Below are positions 1 to 7,138 of a stretch of 7,138 nt of DNA, piece by piece. A program made the position numbers and the translations under genes. The notes beneath the pieces were generated by a model. It was not told the origin of the DNA. It saw nothing but the letters and a program-made list of their open reading frames with translations, and did not search any database. Numbering within the stretch: position 1 is the first letter of the stretch; each line of letters starts with the position of its first letter. Source of the stretch: Synechococcales cyanobacterium PMM_0002 (GTDB lineage: Bacteria > Cyanobacteriota > Cyanobacteriia > Elainellales > Elainellaceae); assembly GCA_949127925.1 (NCBI GenBank), contig CASBQX010000044.1, positions 1-7,138 of the forward strand, given 5' to 3'.

Positions 1-2241
1 CTTAGTGTAGCGTGTTGCCTGGTAACGGCTGAGCAGAGCCTGTCGCAGGTGCAGCCAACCGCAGTTAGAGCCGCCTACACGTTGCTCAATCGGGGCTGGG
101 TGAATGATGCGATCGCGGCCTTTCAGCGGGTGTTACGCCAATCACCTAACTCGCGCGATGCCAAGTTGGGTTTGGCGATGGCGTATCAGCGGGCGGGTCA
201 AGATGCAGCGGCTTGGACGGCCTATCAACAAGTTTTGGCACAAGATGGTGATAATCGTGCGGCGCTGACTGCTATTGGGCTGTTGGGAGGCTATCGCGCC
301 GAGTGGCAGGCGGGCGGCATTACAGCGTTGACTCGGCTGTTGCAGCTGAACCCCAATGACGGGACAGCGCGGACGCAGCGAGCCTTACTATTGGGCTATC
401 AGGGGCGCTACGCCGAATCGTTTGTCGATTATCAGGTATTGCTGGCAAATAATCCGGCACCAGCGGCTCTATTGGGAGCAGCCCAGGTTTATTCCTACAG
501 CGGTGATTATGGGCGATCGCTGACTCTGTTTGATCGCTACCGCGCTACGGGGCGAGCTATTCCCGATGGTGCGCTGACAGCCTACGCCCGCACCGTTGCC
601 GAAACGGGAGAGCCAGCGACGGCAATTCAGCTACTAGAAACCAAGCTCAGACAGCCCCGCGTGCCCGACTGGCTTGTGCCCGATCTGCGGGGAACGCTGG
701 CCGTGGCGTATCAGGCCAATCAGCAGCCCCAGCAGTCGCTACAAGTGTTGGCACCCCTGCGGCAACAGCCTGCTAATAGCATCGTGCTGGCGCGGGCGCT
801 CCACACCATTGGCAGGCGATCGGGCAATGCCCAACTGCGGCAACAAGCGGCTGATCTGTATCGCCAAGCGCTGCGTCAAAACCCCAATTCATCCCTGGGG
901 CTACAGCTGGAAGCCGCTGAGGCTCTGAGCGAGCTGGCAGCGGGCAGACCAGAGGCGCTGGCGATTTATCAACAGCTGAGCCAGCAGCAACCGGGCGATC
1001 GCAGCCTGATTGTGAAGCGCCTGGTGCTGGAACGGCAGCTCGGCAGCCTGAGCACCACAGCGCTACAGCAGCAGCTACAGGCCGCACTGCAACCGCTACC
1101 CGACTCGGTGATTGAGCAACAGGCCGTGGCGATCGCGCTGACTCAACTCGACCCGCCTCTAGCAGACCTATTGCCGATTTACCAAGAGCTGCTGCAATCG
1201 GAGGTAGACGCGCCGTTCTTAAACTTCCGTGTCGCTCAGATTTACTTACAGCAGGGCAATTTAGCTGACGCTCGCCAAGCCCTGACCGCCTATCAAGCCA
1301 CGTCTTTTGGGCAGCGCGATTGGGGAGCCGAACTGATGTTGGCAGAAGTAGATCGGCGCGACTCTAAGCTAGACAATAGTGCCCAACGCTATGAAGCCGT
1401 GATTGCCCAAAATCTGGCGGTGAACATCCAGCAAGATGCCCTGTTTGGCTTGGCCAATGTGCGGCGCGAGCAGGGAAAACTGGCGGAGGTTCTGCCGTTT
1501 TATCAGGCACTCCTAGCTCGCGAACCCGACAATGCACGGTCTCAAATTAGCTATCTCAATCTGCGATACCAGCTAAACCAAATCTCAGATGCGGCGGCTA
1601 TCCAAGAATTGAACCAGTGGCTGAGTCAGCAATCGCCGCTGCCCGCCGATCTCGAACTCCTCAGTTTGGTCGGAGCCTTGCCCGCTGACCCCGAGCGGGA
1701 ACCTCTGTATATGAGTTTGCTAGAGCTGGCTCCGGCCAACCTGGCGGTGGAGCGACGCTTAATTCAGGTGATTGCCCAGCGCGACCCGGAGGCGGCGCGA
1801 TCGCGGATGGAGCAAGTCGTCGCTGGCGATCGCGGCAGCATTGCGGGCTACTTTGTGCAGGGCGAACTGGCGCAGGCATTGGGCGATTTGGCGCTGGCCG
1901 ATCAGTCTTATGCTTCGATTTTGCAGCAGCAGCCCAACAACACCGATGCCCTATCGGCCTTAGCAGGCGTGAAGTTTCAGCAAAAGCAATATGATGCGGC
2001 GGCGGTGCTGTATAAGCGCGTGCTGGCGCTCAAACCCAATGATCTAGAAACGCAGCGAGTGTTGGCCGAGCTATACCTAGCCCAAGACCTGCCCCAAAGC
2101 GGGTTACGCCAGCTTCAGCAGGTGCAGCAGTCCCAGGAAGCCCAAGGCATTACCAACCCTGTGGTGGGCGATCGCATCCAAGAAGTAGAACTCAATTTCC
2201 TGCGGCGGCGCGGACTCCAGCCGTATTGGGAGCGATATTAA
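1..2241 (+). CDS. BcsC-like periplasmic TPR-repeat protein, 5' partial, no beta-barrel
   Basis: Probable periplasmic scaffold of a cellulose-type exopolysaccharide synthase, guiding the nascent glucan towards the outer membrane. The frame is open from the left edge to TAA at 2239-2241 (746 codons). GTG at 49 is the first usable start in the window, but it has no Shine-Dalgarno. The codons before it read LSVACCLVTAEQSLSQ, which looks like the end of a signal peptide (possible cleavage after VTA), so the real start is probably upstream. Counting from that GTG, TPR-like helical hairpins are clear at about residues 5-35, 36-69, 105-138, 462-495, 598-631, 632-665 and 666-699, with weaker ones between. 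The protein is rich in Gln, Ala and Leu. It ends at residue 730 with PYWERY. Classical BcsC has about 1,150 residues with a C-terminal outer-membrane barrel, and that part is absent here. The TPR assignment is seen directly; the BcsC-like role is inferred from the following bcsB and bcsA. Another periplasmic TPR adaptor remains possible. Confidence 0.88.
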   Translation, partial: LSVACCLVTAEQSLSQVQPTAVRAAYTLLNRGWVNDAIAAFQRVLRQSPNSRDAKLGLAMAYQRAGQDAAAWTAYQQVLAQDGDNRAALTAIGLLGGYRAEWQAGGITALTRLLQLNPNDGTARTQRALLLGYQGRYAESFVDYQVLLANNPAPAALLGAAQVYSYSGDYGRSLTLFDRYRATGRAIPDGALTAYARTVAETGEPATAIQLLETKLRQPRVPDWLVPDLRGTLAVAYQANQQPQQSLQVLAPLRQQPANSIVLARALHTIGRRSGNAQLRQQAADLYRQALRQNPNSSLGLQLEAAEALSELAAGRPEALAIYQQLSQQQPGDRSLIVKRLVLERQLGSLSTTALQQQLQAALQPLPDSVIEQQAVAIALTQLDPPLADLLPIYQELLQSEVDAPFLNFRVAQIYLQQGNLADARQALTAYQATSFGQRDWGAELMLAEVDRRDSKLDNSAQRYEAVIAQNLAVNIQQDALFGLANVRREQGKLAEVLPFYQALLAREPDNARSQISYLNLRYQLNQISDAAAIQELNQWLSQQSPLPADLELLSLVGALPADPEREPLYMSLLELAPANLAVERRLIQVIAQRDPEAARSRMEQVVAGDRGSIAGYFVQGELAQALGDLALADQSYASILQQQPNNTDALSALAGVKFQQKQYDAAAVLYKRVLALKPNDLETQRVLAELYLAQDLPQSGLRQLQQVQQSQEAQGITNPVVGDRIQEVELNFLRRRGLQPYWERY

Positions 2242-2255
2242 TTCGATGCTGAACC

Positions 2256-2274
2256 TTGAATTTTAGTGATTCAA
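2256..2274 (+). other. Weak hairpin in the 83-base gap between the TPR gene and bcsB
   Basis: TTGAAT at 2256-2261 and ATTCAA at 2269-2274 form a 6-bp inverted repeat around a 7-base loop. The stem is AT-rich and is not followed by a run of T, so it is not a convincing intrinsic terminator, and readthrough from the TPR gene into bcsB is likely. No good -10/-35 pair or strong ribosome binding site was found in the gap at 2242-2324. The repeat could be chance in this AT-rich stretch. Confidence 0.25.
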
Positions 2275-2324
2275 ATTGATTGAAATTGCCTGATGTTCGA
2301 CAGTTCTTTACTCGATATCTACCC

Positions 2325-4721
2325 ATGCGACAGAATCTACCCGTTGAAATCCCAAAATCGGCACGACTAAGAGCAGAACAGCGCCGCTGGTCTCGCTGTT
2401 CTGCCTCATTCCTGCTGCTGTTGATCGGTGGGCTGCCGCTGCTCACCCCCTGGGTTGCGTTGGCTCAAACCGAGCTACCCGACTACCGCCAAAACGCTAT
2501 TCCGACCGAACCCATCCCCAACCAGCCCCTAACGCCTGCCAATGCCGATCAAAAAAATGTAGCGACGCTAGACGTGAAGCCCCTAGAACCGGGGAAGTAC
2601 ATTCTAGAATTTAACCGCAGTCCAATTGTGGGCACCCGATTGCAGCTGCGCGGCATTTATGATGAAGCCCGGTTGCGGTTTACTCGACCGCGCAATTGGG
2701 AGGCCAAAAACATCCAAGTCTTGCTGCGATTTCGCCATTCGCCTGCACTCTACGCCACCCGCTCTAACCTGACGGTGCTGATTAATGGCGTGAGCGTTGG
2801 CAGTGTGCCGATGAACAAAAGAGAAGGTGAAATCGGCACGGCAGTGTATCAGGTGCCTGCTAGCGCGCTGCGAGACAACAACGACATTGTGATTGCGGCA
2901 CTGCAAAATAATTCACCGACCTGTACGCAAGATCCGTTTGATCCGTCGCTGTGGACAGAGATCCTACCCGATTCCAAACTAGTGTTTGACTTTGTCCCCA
3001 AACCCGTTCAGCTCAATTTCAGTCGCTATCCCTATCCGCTGTTTGATGAGTTGAGTCTCAACCCCAACGAAATTGCTTACCTGTTGCCCAAATCCATGGA
3101 TGAAGCCTGGTTAACGGCAATGGCCCGCTTTCAAGCCGGATTGGGGCGCTTGGCTCAGTTTCGCCCGATCGACATGCGCTTGGTTGATGCGACTGCCGCT
3201 GTGAAGCCGGGTGAACGATTAGTGGTGATTGGGACACCTAAAATGCAGCCCGGTTTGCAGTCCCTCAAGTTGCCCTTGACGCTGCAACAAGATCGATGGC
3301 TGGATGAAACGAAAAAGCCCATTGCCGATGATGTGGGTGTGCTGATGTTAACGACGACGGCCGATCAAACCGGAGTGGTACTGGTGGCGACGGGCAACAC
3401 CCCGGCTGCGGTGAACAAAGCCGTGCAGTTTTTGTTGCAGCCCCGCGATCGCCAAATTGGTACAGGGCAAACCCTATTGGTTAAGCAGCTATCTGATGTC
3501 CCGGCACCGCCCTTGCGCGACTGGCCGGGATATTTGCCCATGCAAGATCAGTTCCAACTCAAAGATTTGCAAACCCAAGGTCATGAACCGTTTCAAGACA
3601 TTACCACCCGAGGTGCAGATGCACCGCCCATTGAGTTTGATTTTCGTGCCTTGCCCGATGATCGATTTGCGATTGGCAGTGTGCTGAATTTACACTACAG
3701 CTATGGTCCCCAGCTGAATCCGCTGACGTCGCTGTTAGAAGTGCAGCTAGATGGGCTACCGTTGGCAGGTCGCAAACTAGATGCTGTAGATGGGGTCACT
3801 CGGGGCACATTTAAGGTGGATCTGCCTGCTGATAAAATCAAGCCCAATTCCAAAATTCAGGTGCGGTTTCAGCTCGATCCGCGAGAACGCCGTTCCTGTA
3901 ATCGAGCGGTCGATCAACAGCTGTGGGGCACGGTTTATGCCGATACGCAGTTTGATTTGAAGCGGGATCAAGGAGCCAGAGTGCCTGACTTGAAACTGTT
4001 GCAGGTGGGCTATCCCTTTACGGCACCTCAAGATTTATCGCAGACGGCGATCGTTCTACCCCAAACGCCTAGCCGCGCCGAACTGCTGCTGCTGCTGGAG
4101 TTTAGTGAGCGGATGGGACGGCTGAGCCGAGCTGAATCCGTGAAGCTGAATGTGTATCGAGCTGAACAACTGCCGACCCAAATCCGCAGTACGCATCATT
4201 TAGTTGCCATTGGTCAGCGATCGCAGTTTCCTTTACCTGAGGCCGTTAATGCCACCGGATTTAACCTACAAACCCTGTTAGGTCGGCAGCGTGATGCGGC
4301 CAATGTGCGAACCTTGCCCGATGTGGAGGGAGTGGTAAAAGCAATCGTGTCTCCGTGGAATGGCGATCGCGTCTTGCTGATGTTGACCGGTCAATCTGAT
4401 GCTGGGATCACACAGCTCCAAGATTTGTTTGCTCAAGACTCACTGTTTTATCAGTTACGTGACGATACCGTCTTGATGAATGCCAATCAAGATGCCTTTT
4501 CACCGCAGGGATCCAACACCTACACCCTAGAGTTTCTTCAGCAGGCAGAGCAACGCACGGTATTGAGTGAGGTAAATTGGCGCGATCGCCTGATCCAACG
4601 CTTGGGCGGTAACTGGCTGATCTTGATTCCAGGCACCGTGGTCATTGTGCTGCTGATCTACGGAGTTGCCCAAGCTTGGCTCAATCGCTACGTGTCCCAA
4701 GAGCAGTCTAAGGAGAAATAA
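2325..4721 (+). CDS. bcsB: Cellulose synthase periplasmic subunit BcsB
   Basis: BcsB is the membrane-anchored periplasmic partner of BcsA, needed for synthesis and for receiving the emerging glucan. From ATG 2325 the product has 798 residues, within the family range (roughly 725-780 in studied proteins). Residues 28-47 are a hydrophobic signal-peptide core with likely cleavage after ALA (residue 47). The mature protein shows two repeats of a beta-rich carbohydrate-binding domain followed by a flavodoxin-like domain. The first binding domain (about 80-225) carries Cys200 and then Leu-Trp 209-210; the second (about 430-548) carries Cys525 and then Leu-Trp 533-534. Residues 762-785 form the C-terminal transmembrane anchor, preceded by an amphipathic stretch. 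The frame also permits TTG at 2280, adding 15 residues; ATG 2325 is preferred because it puts the signal peptide nearer the N-terminus, but neither start has a clear Shine-Dalgarno. The stop directly abuts the bcsA start. The family is well supported; the polymer identity is inferred. Confidence 0.93.
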   Translation: MRQNLPVEIPKSARLRAEQRRWSRCSASFLLLLIGGLPLLTPWVALAQTELPDYRQNAIPTEPIPNQPLTPANADQKNVATLDVKPLEPGKYILEFNRSPIVGTRLQLRGIYDEARLRFTRPRNWEAKNIQVLLRFRHSPALYATRSNLTVLINGVSVGSVPMNKREGEIGTAVYQVPASALRDNNDIVIAALQNNSPTCTQDPFDPSLWTEILPDSKLVFDFVPKPVQLNFSRYPYPLFDELSLNPNEIAYLLPKSMDEAWLTAMARFQAGLGRLAQFRPIDMRLVDATAAVKPGERLVVIGTPKMQPGLQSLKLPLTLQQDRWLDETKKPIADDVGVLMLTTTADQTGVVLVATGNTPAAVNKAVQFLLQPRDRQIGTGQTLLVKQLSDVPAPPLRDWPGYLPMQDQFQLKDLQTQGHEPFQDITTRGADAPPIEFDFRALPDDRFAIGSVLNLHYSYGPQLNPLTSLLEVQLDGLPLAGRKLDAVDGVTRGTFKVDLPADKIKPNSKIQVRFQLDPRERRSCNRAVDQQLWGTVYADTQFDLKRDQGARVPDLKLLQVGYPFTAPQDLSQTAIVLPQTPSRAELLLLLEFSERMGRLSRAESVKLNVYRAEQLPTQIRSTHHLVAIGQRSQFPLPEAVNATGFNLQTLLGRQRDAANVRTLPDVEGVVKAIVSPWNGDRVLLMLTGQSDAGITQLQDLFAQDSLFYQLRDDTVLMNANQDAFSPQGSNTYTLEFLQQAEQRTVLSEVNWRDRLIQRLGGNWLILIPGTVVIVLLIYGVAQAWLNRYVSQEQSKEK
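4710..4715 (+). promoter_or_regulatory. Ribosome binding site for bcsA inside the 3' end of bcsB
   Basis: AAGGAG, a strong Shine-Dalgarno, lies six bases before ATG 4722 and forms the Lys-Glu codons near the end of bcsB. The bcsB stop TAA (4719-4721) is followed at once by the bcsA ATG. This fixes the bcsA start and suggests translational coupling that keeps the two subunits balanced. It is the only clear Shine-Dalgarno in the window. Confidence 0.8.
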
Positions 4722-7138
4722 ATGGTTCGACTATCGCCTGCTCTTAGCCCAGCCAAAATCAAGCTGCCGACCCTGCCGACTCAGTCGCTCATGGGGCTAT
4801 TAAATCGGCTGCCGCGTTTTTTTGACCAGATCTTAAAACGGCACCCGTATGTTTCTTTGCTCCTGCTGGGAGCTTTGTTATGGCTGTCGGCTCCACTGCT
4901 TACCCTAAGGCCAGCGATCTGGCAACAAGGGCTAGTCGCGCTTATCTTCATCGGGATTGGCAACTGGCTGCTGCGCCTAGAAGAGCAGCAAAATGATACC
5001 GCAACCAGTGAACAACTGCACCTGGTGCTGATTACCCTGAGTGTGCTCACAACCCTGCGCTATTTATACTACCGCACGTTTAATACGCTATCGCTCGACA
5101 CCTGGCTGAATGCCTTTTTCTGCCTGCTGCTCTATGCGGCTGAAATGTATGCGATCGCCACTTTGTTCTTCGCCTACTTTCAAACCATCCGCATTCGCGA
5201 ACGCAAGTCGATTGATTTGTCGCCCATTCCTCAAGCCCAATGGCCCAGCGTCGATATCTACATTCCGACCTATAACGAAGATATCGAAATCGTCCGTAAA
5301 ACTGTGTTAGCGGCGATCGCGATCGATTATCCAGCTGATAAAAAATGTGTCTATGTCTTAGACGATGGCCGTAAATATCCAGAGCGCCGCATCGAACTGC
5401 AAGCGATGTGTGATGAGACGGGCATTACCATGATGGTGCGCGACAACAACGACCATGCCAAAGCAGGCAATATCAACACTGCTTTGGAAAAAACAGCAGG
5501 CGATCTGGTGCTCATTCTGGACTGTGATCATATTCCGGCGCGCTGTATTTTACAAGAAACCGTTGGCTTTTTTACCAAGCCTAAGGTGGCTCTAGTGCAG
5601 ACACCGCACTGGTTTTATAACCCCGATCCGTTTGAGCGCAATTTGCTGACGGGGGGACGGATCCCGGTGGGCAACGAACTGTTCTATAAAGTTCTACAGA
5701 AAGGTAACGATAACTGGAATGCTGCCTTTTTTTGCGGGTCAGCCGCGATCGTTCGCCGTGAATATGTGCTGCAAGTGGGCGGCATTGCCACCGAAACCGT
5801 CACGGAAGATTGCCATACAGCGCTGCGCCTGCACTCATTGGGCTACGAATCGGTATATTACGACAAAATTATGGTGGCTGGGCTGGCTCCCGAAAAGTTT
5901 TCGTCTTACGTGGGCCAGCAGGTGCGCTGGGCGCGGGGGATGGCTCAGATTCTGCGGATCGAAAATCCTTTATTCAACCGCAAGCTAAACCTCAGCATTC
6001 CGCAGCGTCTGTGTTACTTCAGCGCTACGTCTCACTTCTTTTTTGGCTTCCCGCGCCTGATGTATGTGATTGCGCCAATCGTCTATATGCTGCTGGGGAT
6101 TTCGTCGGTGGGAGGGCTAGGGATTGAAACCCTGTTTTATGCGCTGCCGCATATTTTGCTATCAATGCAAACTAACCACATTCCCTATAAGCATGTGCGG
6201 TTCTCATTTTGGAATGAGATCTATGAATTTGCCATGTCATTCCAGGCTGGAATTGTCACACTGTTGGCCTTAATTAATCCTAAGCTGGGTTCCTTTAATG
6301 TGACGGATAAGGGATTAACGGTCACCGAGCGCAGCTTTGATTTTGAGAGTGTGCGCTATCTGGTGTATCTCAGCATTGTGGCAGCGGCATCATTATTAAC
6401 GATTCCCTTTTGGCTGCTGATTAGTCCCCAAGATATGCAGGCGGTTTTAATTAACGCCTTGTGGAATGTGTTTAATTTATTTTTGCTCTTAGCAGCATGT
6501 TTGGTTGCTTTTGAGCAGCCTCAGCTCCGGAGCGGGCACCGCCTACCGCGCCAGCTAACCGCGATGCTTCATAGTGGTAGCCAAACCTGGACGGGGGTAA
6601 CGACCAACGTCAGTGAATCAGGGGCACTGATTTTGTTTGATGAGTGGCCTAATATCCCGGATGAAGTGCGGGTAGAGCTAGTCGGTGACTATGGTGCTCG
6701 GGTGTTGCTTGATGCTCAGGTTATGCGAGCTAACGCGAATAGTGCTTTGCAGGTGCAAATTGCATTAAATTTTATCAATTTAAGTAGAACTCAAATCGAT
6801 GATCTGGTATTAGTAATTTACTCAGATGTAAAGGAGTGGTATTCCCAGAAGCGGCAAGAAATAGATAATCCAATTAGCTCTTTTAAGTTTATTGCTGCCA
6901 GCATGAATCGGGTCTTTCGTGAGTTTCGTCCAGCCGCGAGAGTCAACGTTCGCAAACGGGTTCAGGCAATGGCTTATCTATTTTGCGATGATTGGGGAGA
7001 TGTCTCTTGTGCCGCAACGATTACGGAGCTTGGCCTGCGTGATTTGCGCTTAGAAGTAGAAACGAATGATGTTGATATGTTAAACGAGTTGCAGGACTCC
7101 CAATCTACGCTGAGTTTGTTGGTATTGCGCCAGCCCCA
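4722..7138 (+). CDS. bcsA: Cellulose synthase catalytic subunit BcsA (UDP-forming), 3' partial
   Basis: Inner-membrane family 2 processive glycosyltransferase that makes a beta-1,4-glucan from UDP-glucose and translocates it. 805 codons are present and no stop is reached. Four transmembrane helices lie at about residues 43-61, 68-85, 100-118 and 130-155. The GT-A domain (about 160-410) has every expected motif: DDG (214-216), DCD (267-269), QTPHW (293-297), FFCGS (336-340), TED with the probable catalytic base Asp363, and QxxRW (399-403). Further membrane and interface helices (about 430-597) contain the gating loop FNVTDKG (525-531, consensus FxVTxKG). A PilZ domain follows, with RxxxR at 603-607 and NxSxxG at 629-634, so cyclic di-GMP activation is likely. 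After a helical linker (about 690-735), residues 740-805 look like a second, degenerate PilZ repeat. The start is fixed by AAGGAG and the abutting bcsB stop. A related beta-glucan synthase is possible, but the BcsB partner favours cellulose. Confidence 0.96.
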   Translation, partial: MVRLSPALSPAKIKLPTLPTQSLMGLLNRLPRFFDQILKRHPYVSLLLLGALLWLSAPLLTLRPAIWQQGLVALIFIGIGNWLLRLEEQQNDTATSEQLHLVLITLSVLTTLRYLYYRTFNTLSLDTWLNAFFCLLLYAAEMYAIATLFFAYFQTIRIRERKSIDLSPIPQAQWPSVDIYIPTYNEDIEIVRKTVLAAIAIDYPADKKCVYVLDDGRKYPERRIELQAMCDETGITMMVRDNNDHAKAGNINTALEKTAGDLVLILDCDHIPARCILQETVGFFTKPKVALVQTPHWFYNPDPFERNLLTGGRIPVGNELFYKVLQKGNDNWNAAFFCGSAAIVRREYVLQVGGIATETVTEDCHTALRLHSLGYESVYYDKIMVAGLAPEKFSSYVGQQVRWARGMAQILRIENPLFNRKLNLSIPQRLCYFSATSHFFFGFPRLMYVIAPIVYMLLGISSVGGLGIETLFYALPHILLSMQTNHIPYKHVRFSFWNEIYEFAMSFQAGIVTLLALINPKLGSFNVTDKGLTVTERSFDFESVRYLVYLSIVAAASLLTIPFWLLISPQDMQAVLINALWNVFNLFLLLAACLVAFEQPQLRSGHRLPRQLTAMLHSGSQTWTGVTTNVSESGALILFDEWPNIPDEVRVELVGDYGARVLLDAQVMRANANSALQVQIALNFINLSRTQIDDLVLVIYSDVKEWYSQKRQEIDNPISSFKFIAASMNRVFREFRPAARVNVRKRVQAMAYLFCDDWGDVSCAATITELGLRDLRLEVETNDVDMLNELQDSQSTLSLLVLRQP

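Noticed and set aside
773..1087. Open frame on the minus strand inside the TPR gene, and similar minus-strand frames at 1661-1879, 2604-2906, 3777-4031 and 4781-5050
   Set aside because: All lie opposite long, well-supported coding frames. They have compositionally biased products and no recognisable domain, so they are shadows.
2256..2274. Intrinsic terminator after the TPR gene
   Set aside because: The stem has only six AT-rich pairs and no following T-run, so termination is unlikely.
2242..2324. A separate promoter for bcsB; TTGAAA at 2280-2285 resembles a -35 box
   Set aside because: The best -10-like hexamer (TTTACT at 2307-2312) is a poor match and 21 bases away, which is too far, so no promoter is claimed.
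4817..4823. Seven-T runs at 4817-4823 and in the FFCGS codons near 5727-5733 as frameshift or slippage sites in bcsA
   Set aside because: The frame is continuous through both, and the motifs before and after are in the same frame, so no shift is needed to explain the protein.
109..5320. The many GCGATCGC palindromes as operators or a dispersed mobile repeat
   Set aside because: They are the HIP1 octamer common in cyanobacterial genomes and lie within codons of conserved genes; nothing suggests a regulatory site specific to this locus.
5719..6127. Two overlapping plus-strand open frames (5719-5988 and 5810-6127)
   Set aside because: They are out of frame with bcsA in a region where the bcsA frame encodes the TED and QxxRW motifs, so they are shadow frames.

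Overview
The window comes from a cyanobacterium. At least 13 exact copies of the palindrome GCGATCGC (HIP1, the cyanobacterial highly iterated palindrome) lie between positions 109 and 5320, and near-matches are frequent. All three proteins resemble an inner-membrane and periplasmic exopolysaccharide synthase of the bacterial cellulose synthase (Bcs) type. The genus cannot be named from the sequence alone.

Three genes fill the window on the + strand, and both window edges cut a gene. (1) Positions 1-2241 encode a TPR-repeat protein that enters from the left edge and resembles the periplasmic scaffold part of BcsC, but has no C-terminal beta-barrel. (2) Positions 2325-4721 encode a BcsB-type periplasmic subunit with a signal peptide, two carbohydrate-binding/flavodoxin-like repeats and a C-terminal membrane anchor. 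(3) Positions 4722 to beyond 7138 encode a BcsA-type family 2 glycosyltransferase with its transmembrane channel, gating loop and PilZ domain; it runs off the right edge. No RNA gene, mobile element or CRISPR array was seen. The only intergenic gap is 83 bases, between genes 1 and 2.

The genes probably form one operon. BcsA would polymerise a beta-1,4-glucan from UDP-glucose and push it through its own membrane channel under cyclic di-GMP control. BcsB would receive the polymer on the periplasmic side, and the TPR protein would guide it across the periplasm and peptidoglycan. An outer-membrane pore is not encoded here.

This is a recognisable cellulose-synthase-like module and not a wholly new system. 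Its unusual points are the reversed gene order (TPR-B-A instead of A-B-C), the missing BcsC barrel, and an apparent second, degenerate PilZ-like repeat at the C-terminal end of BcsA.
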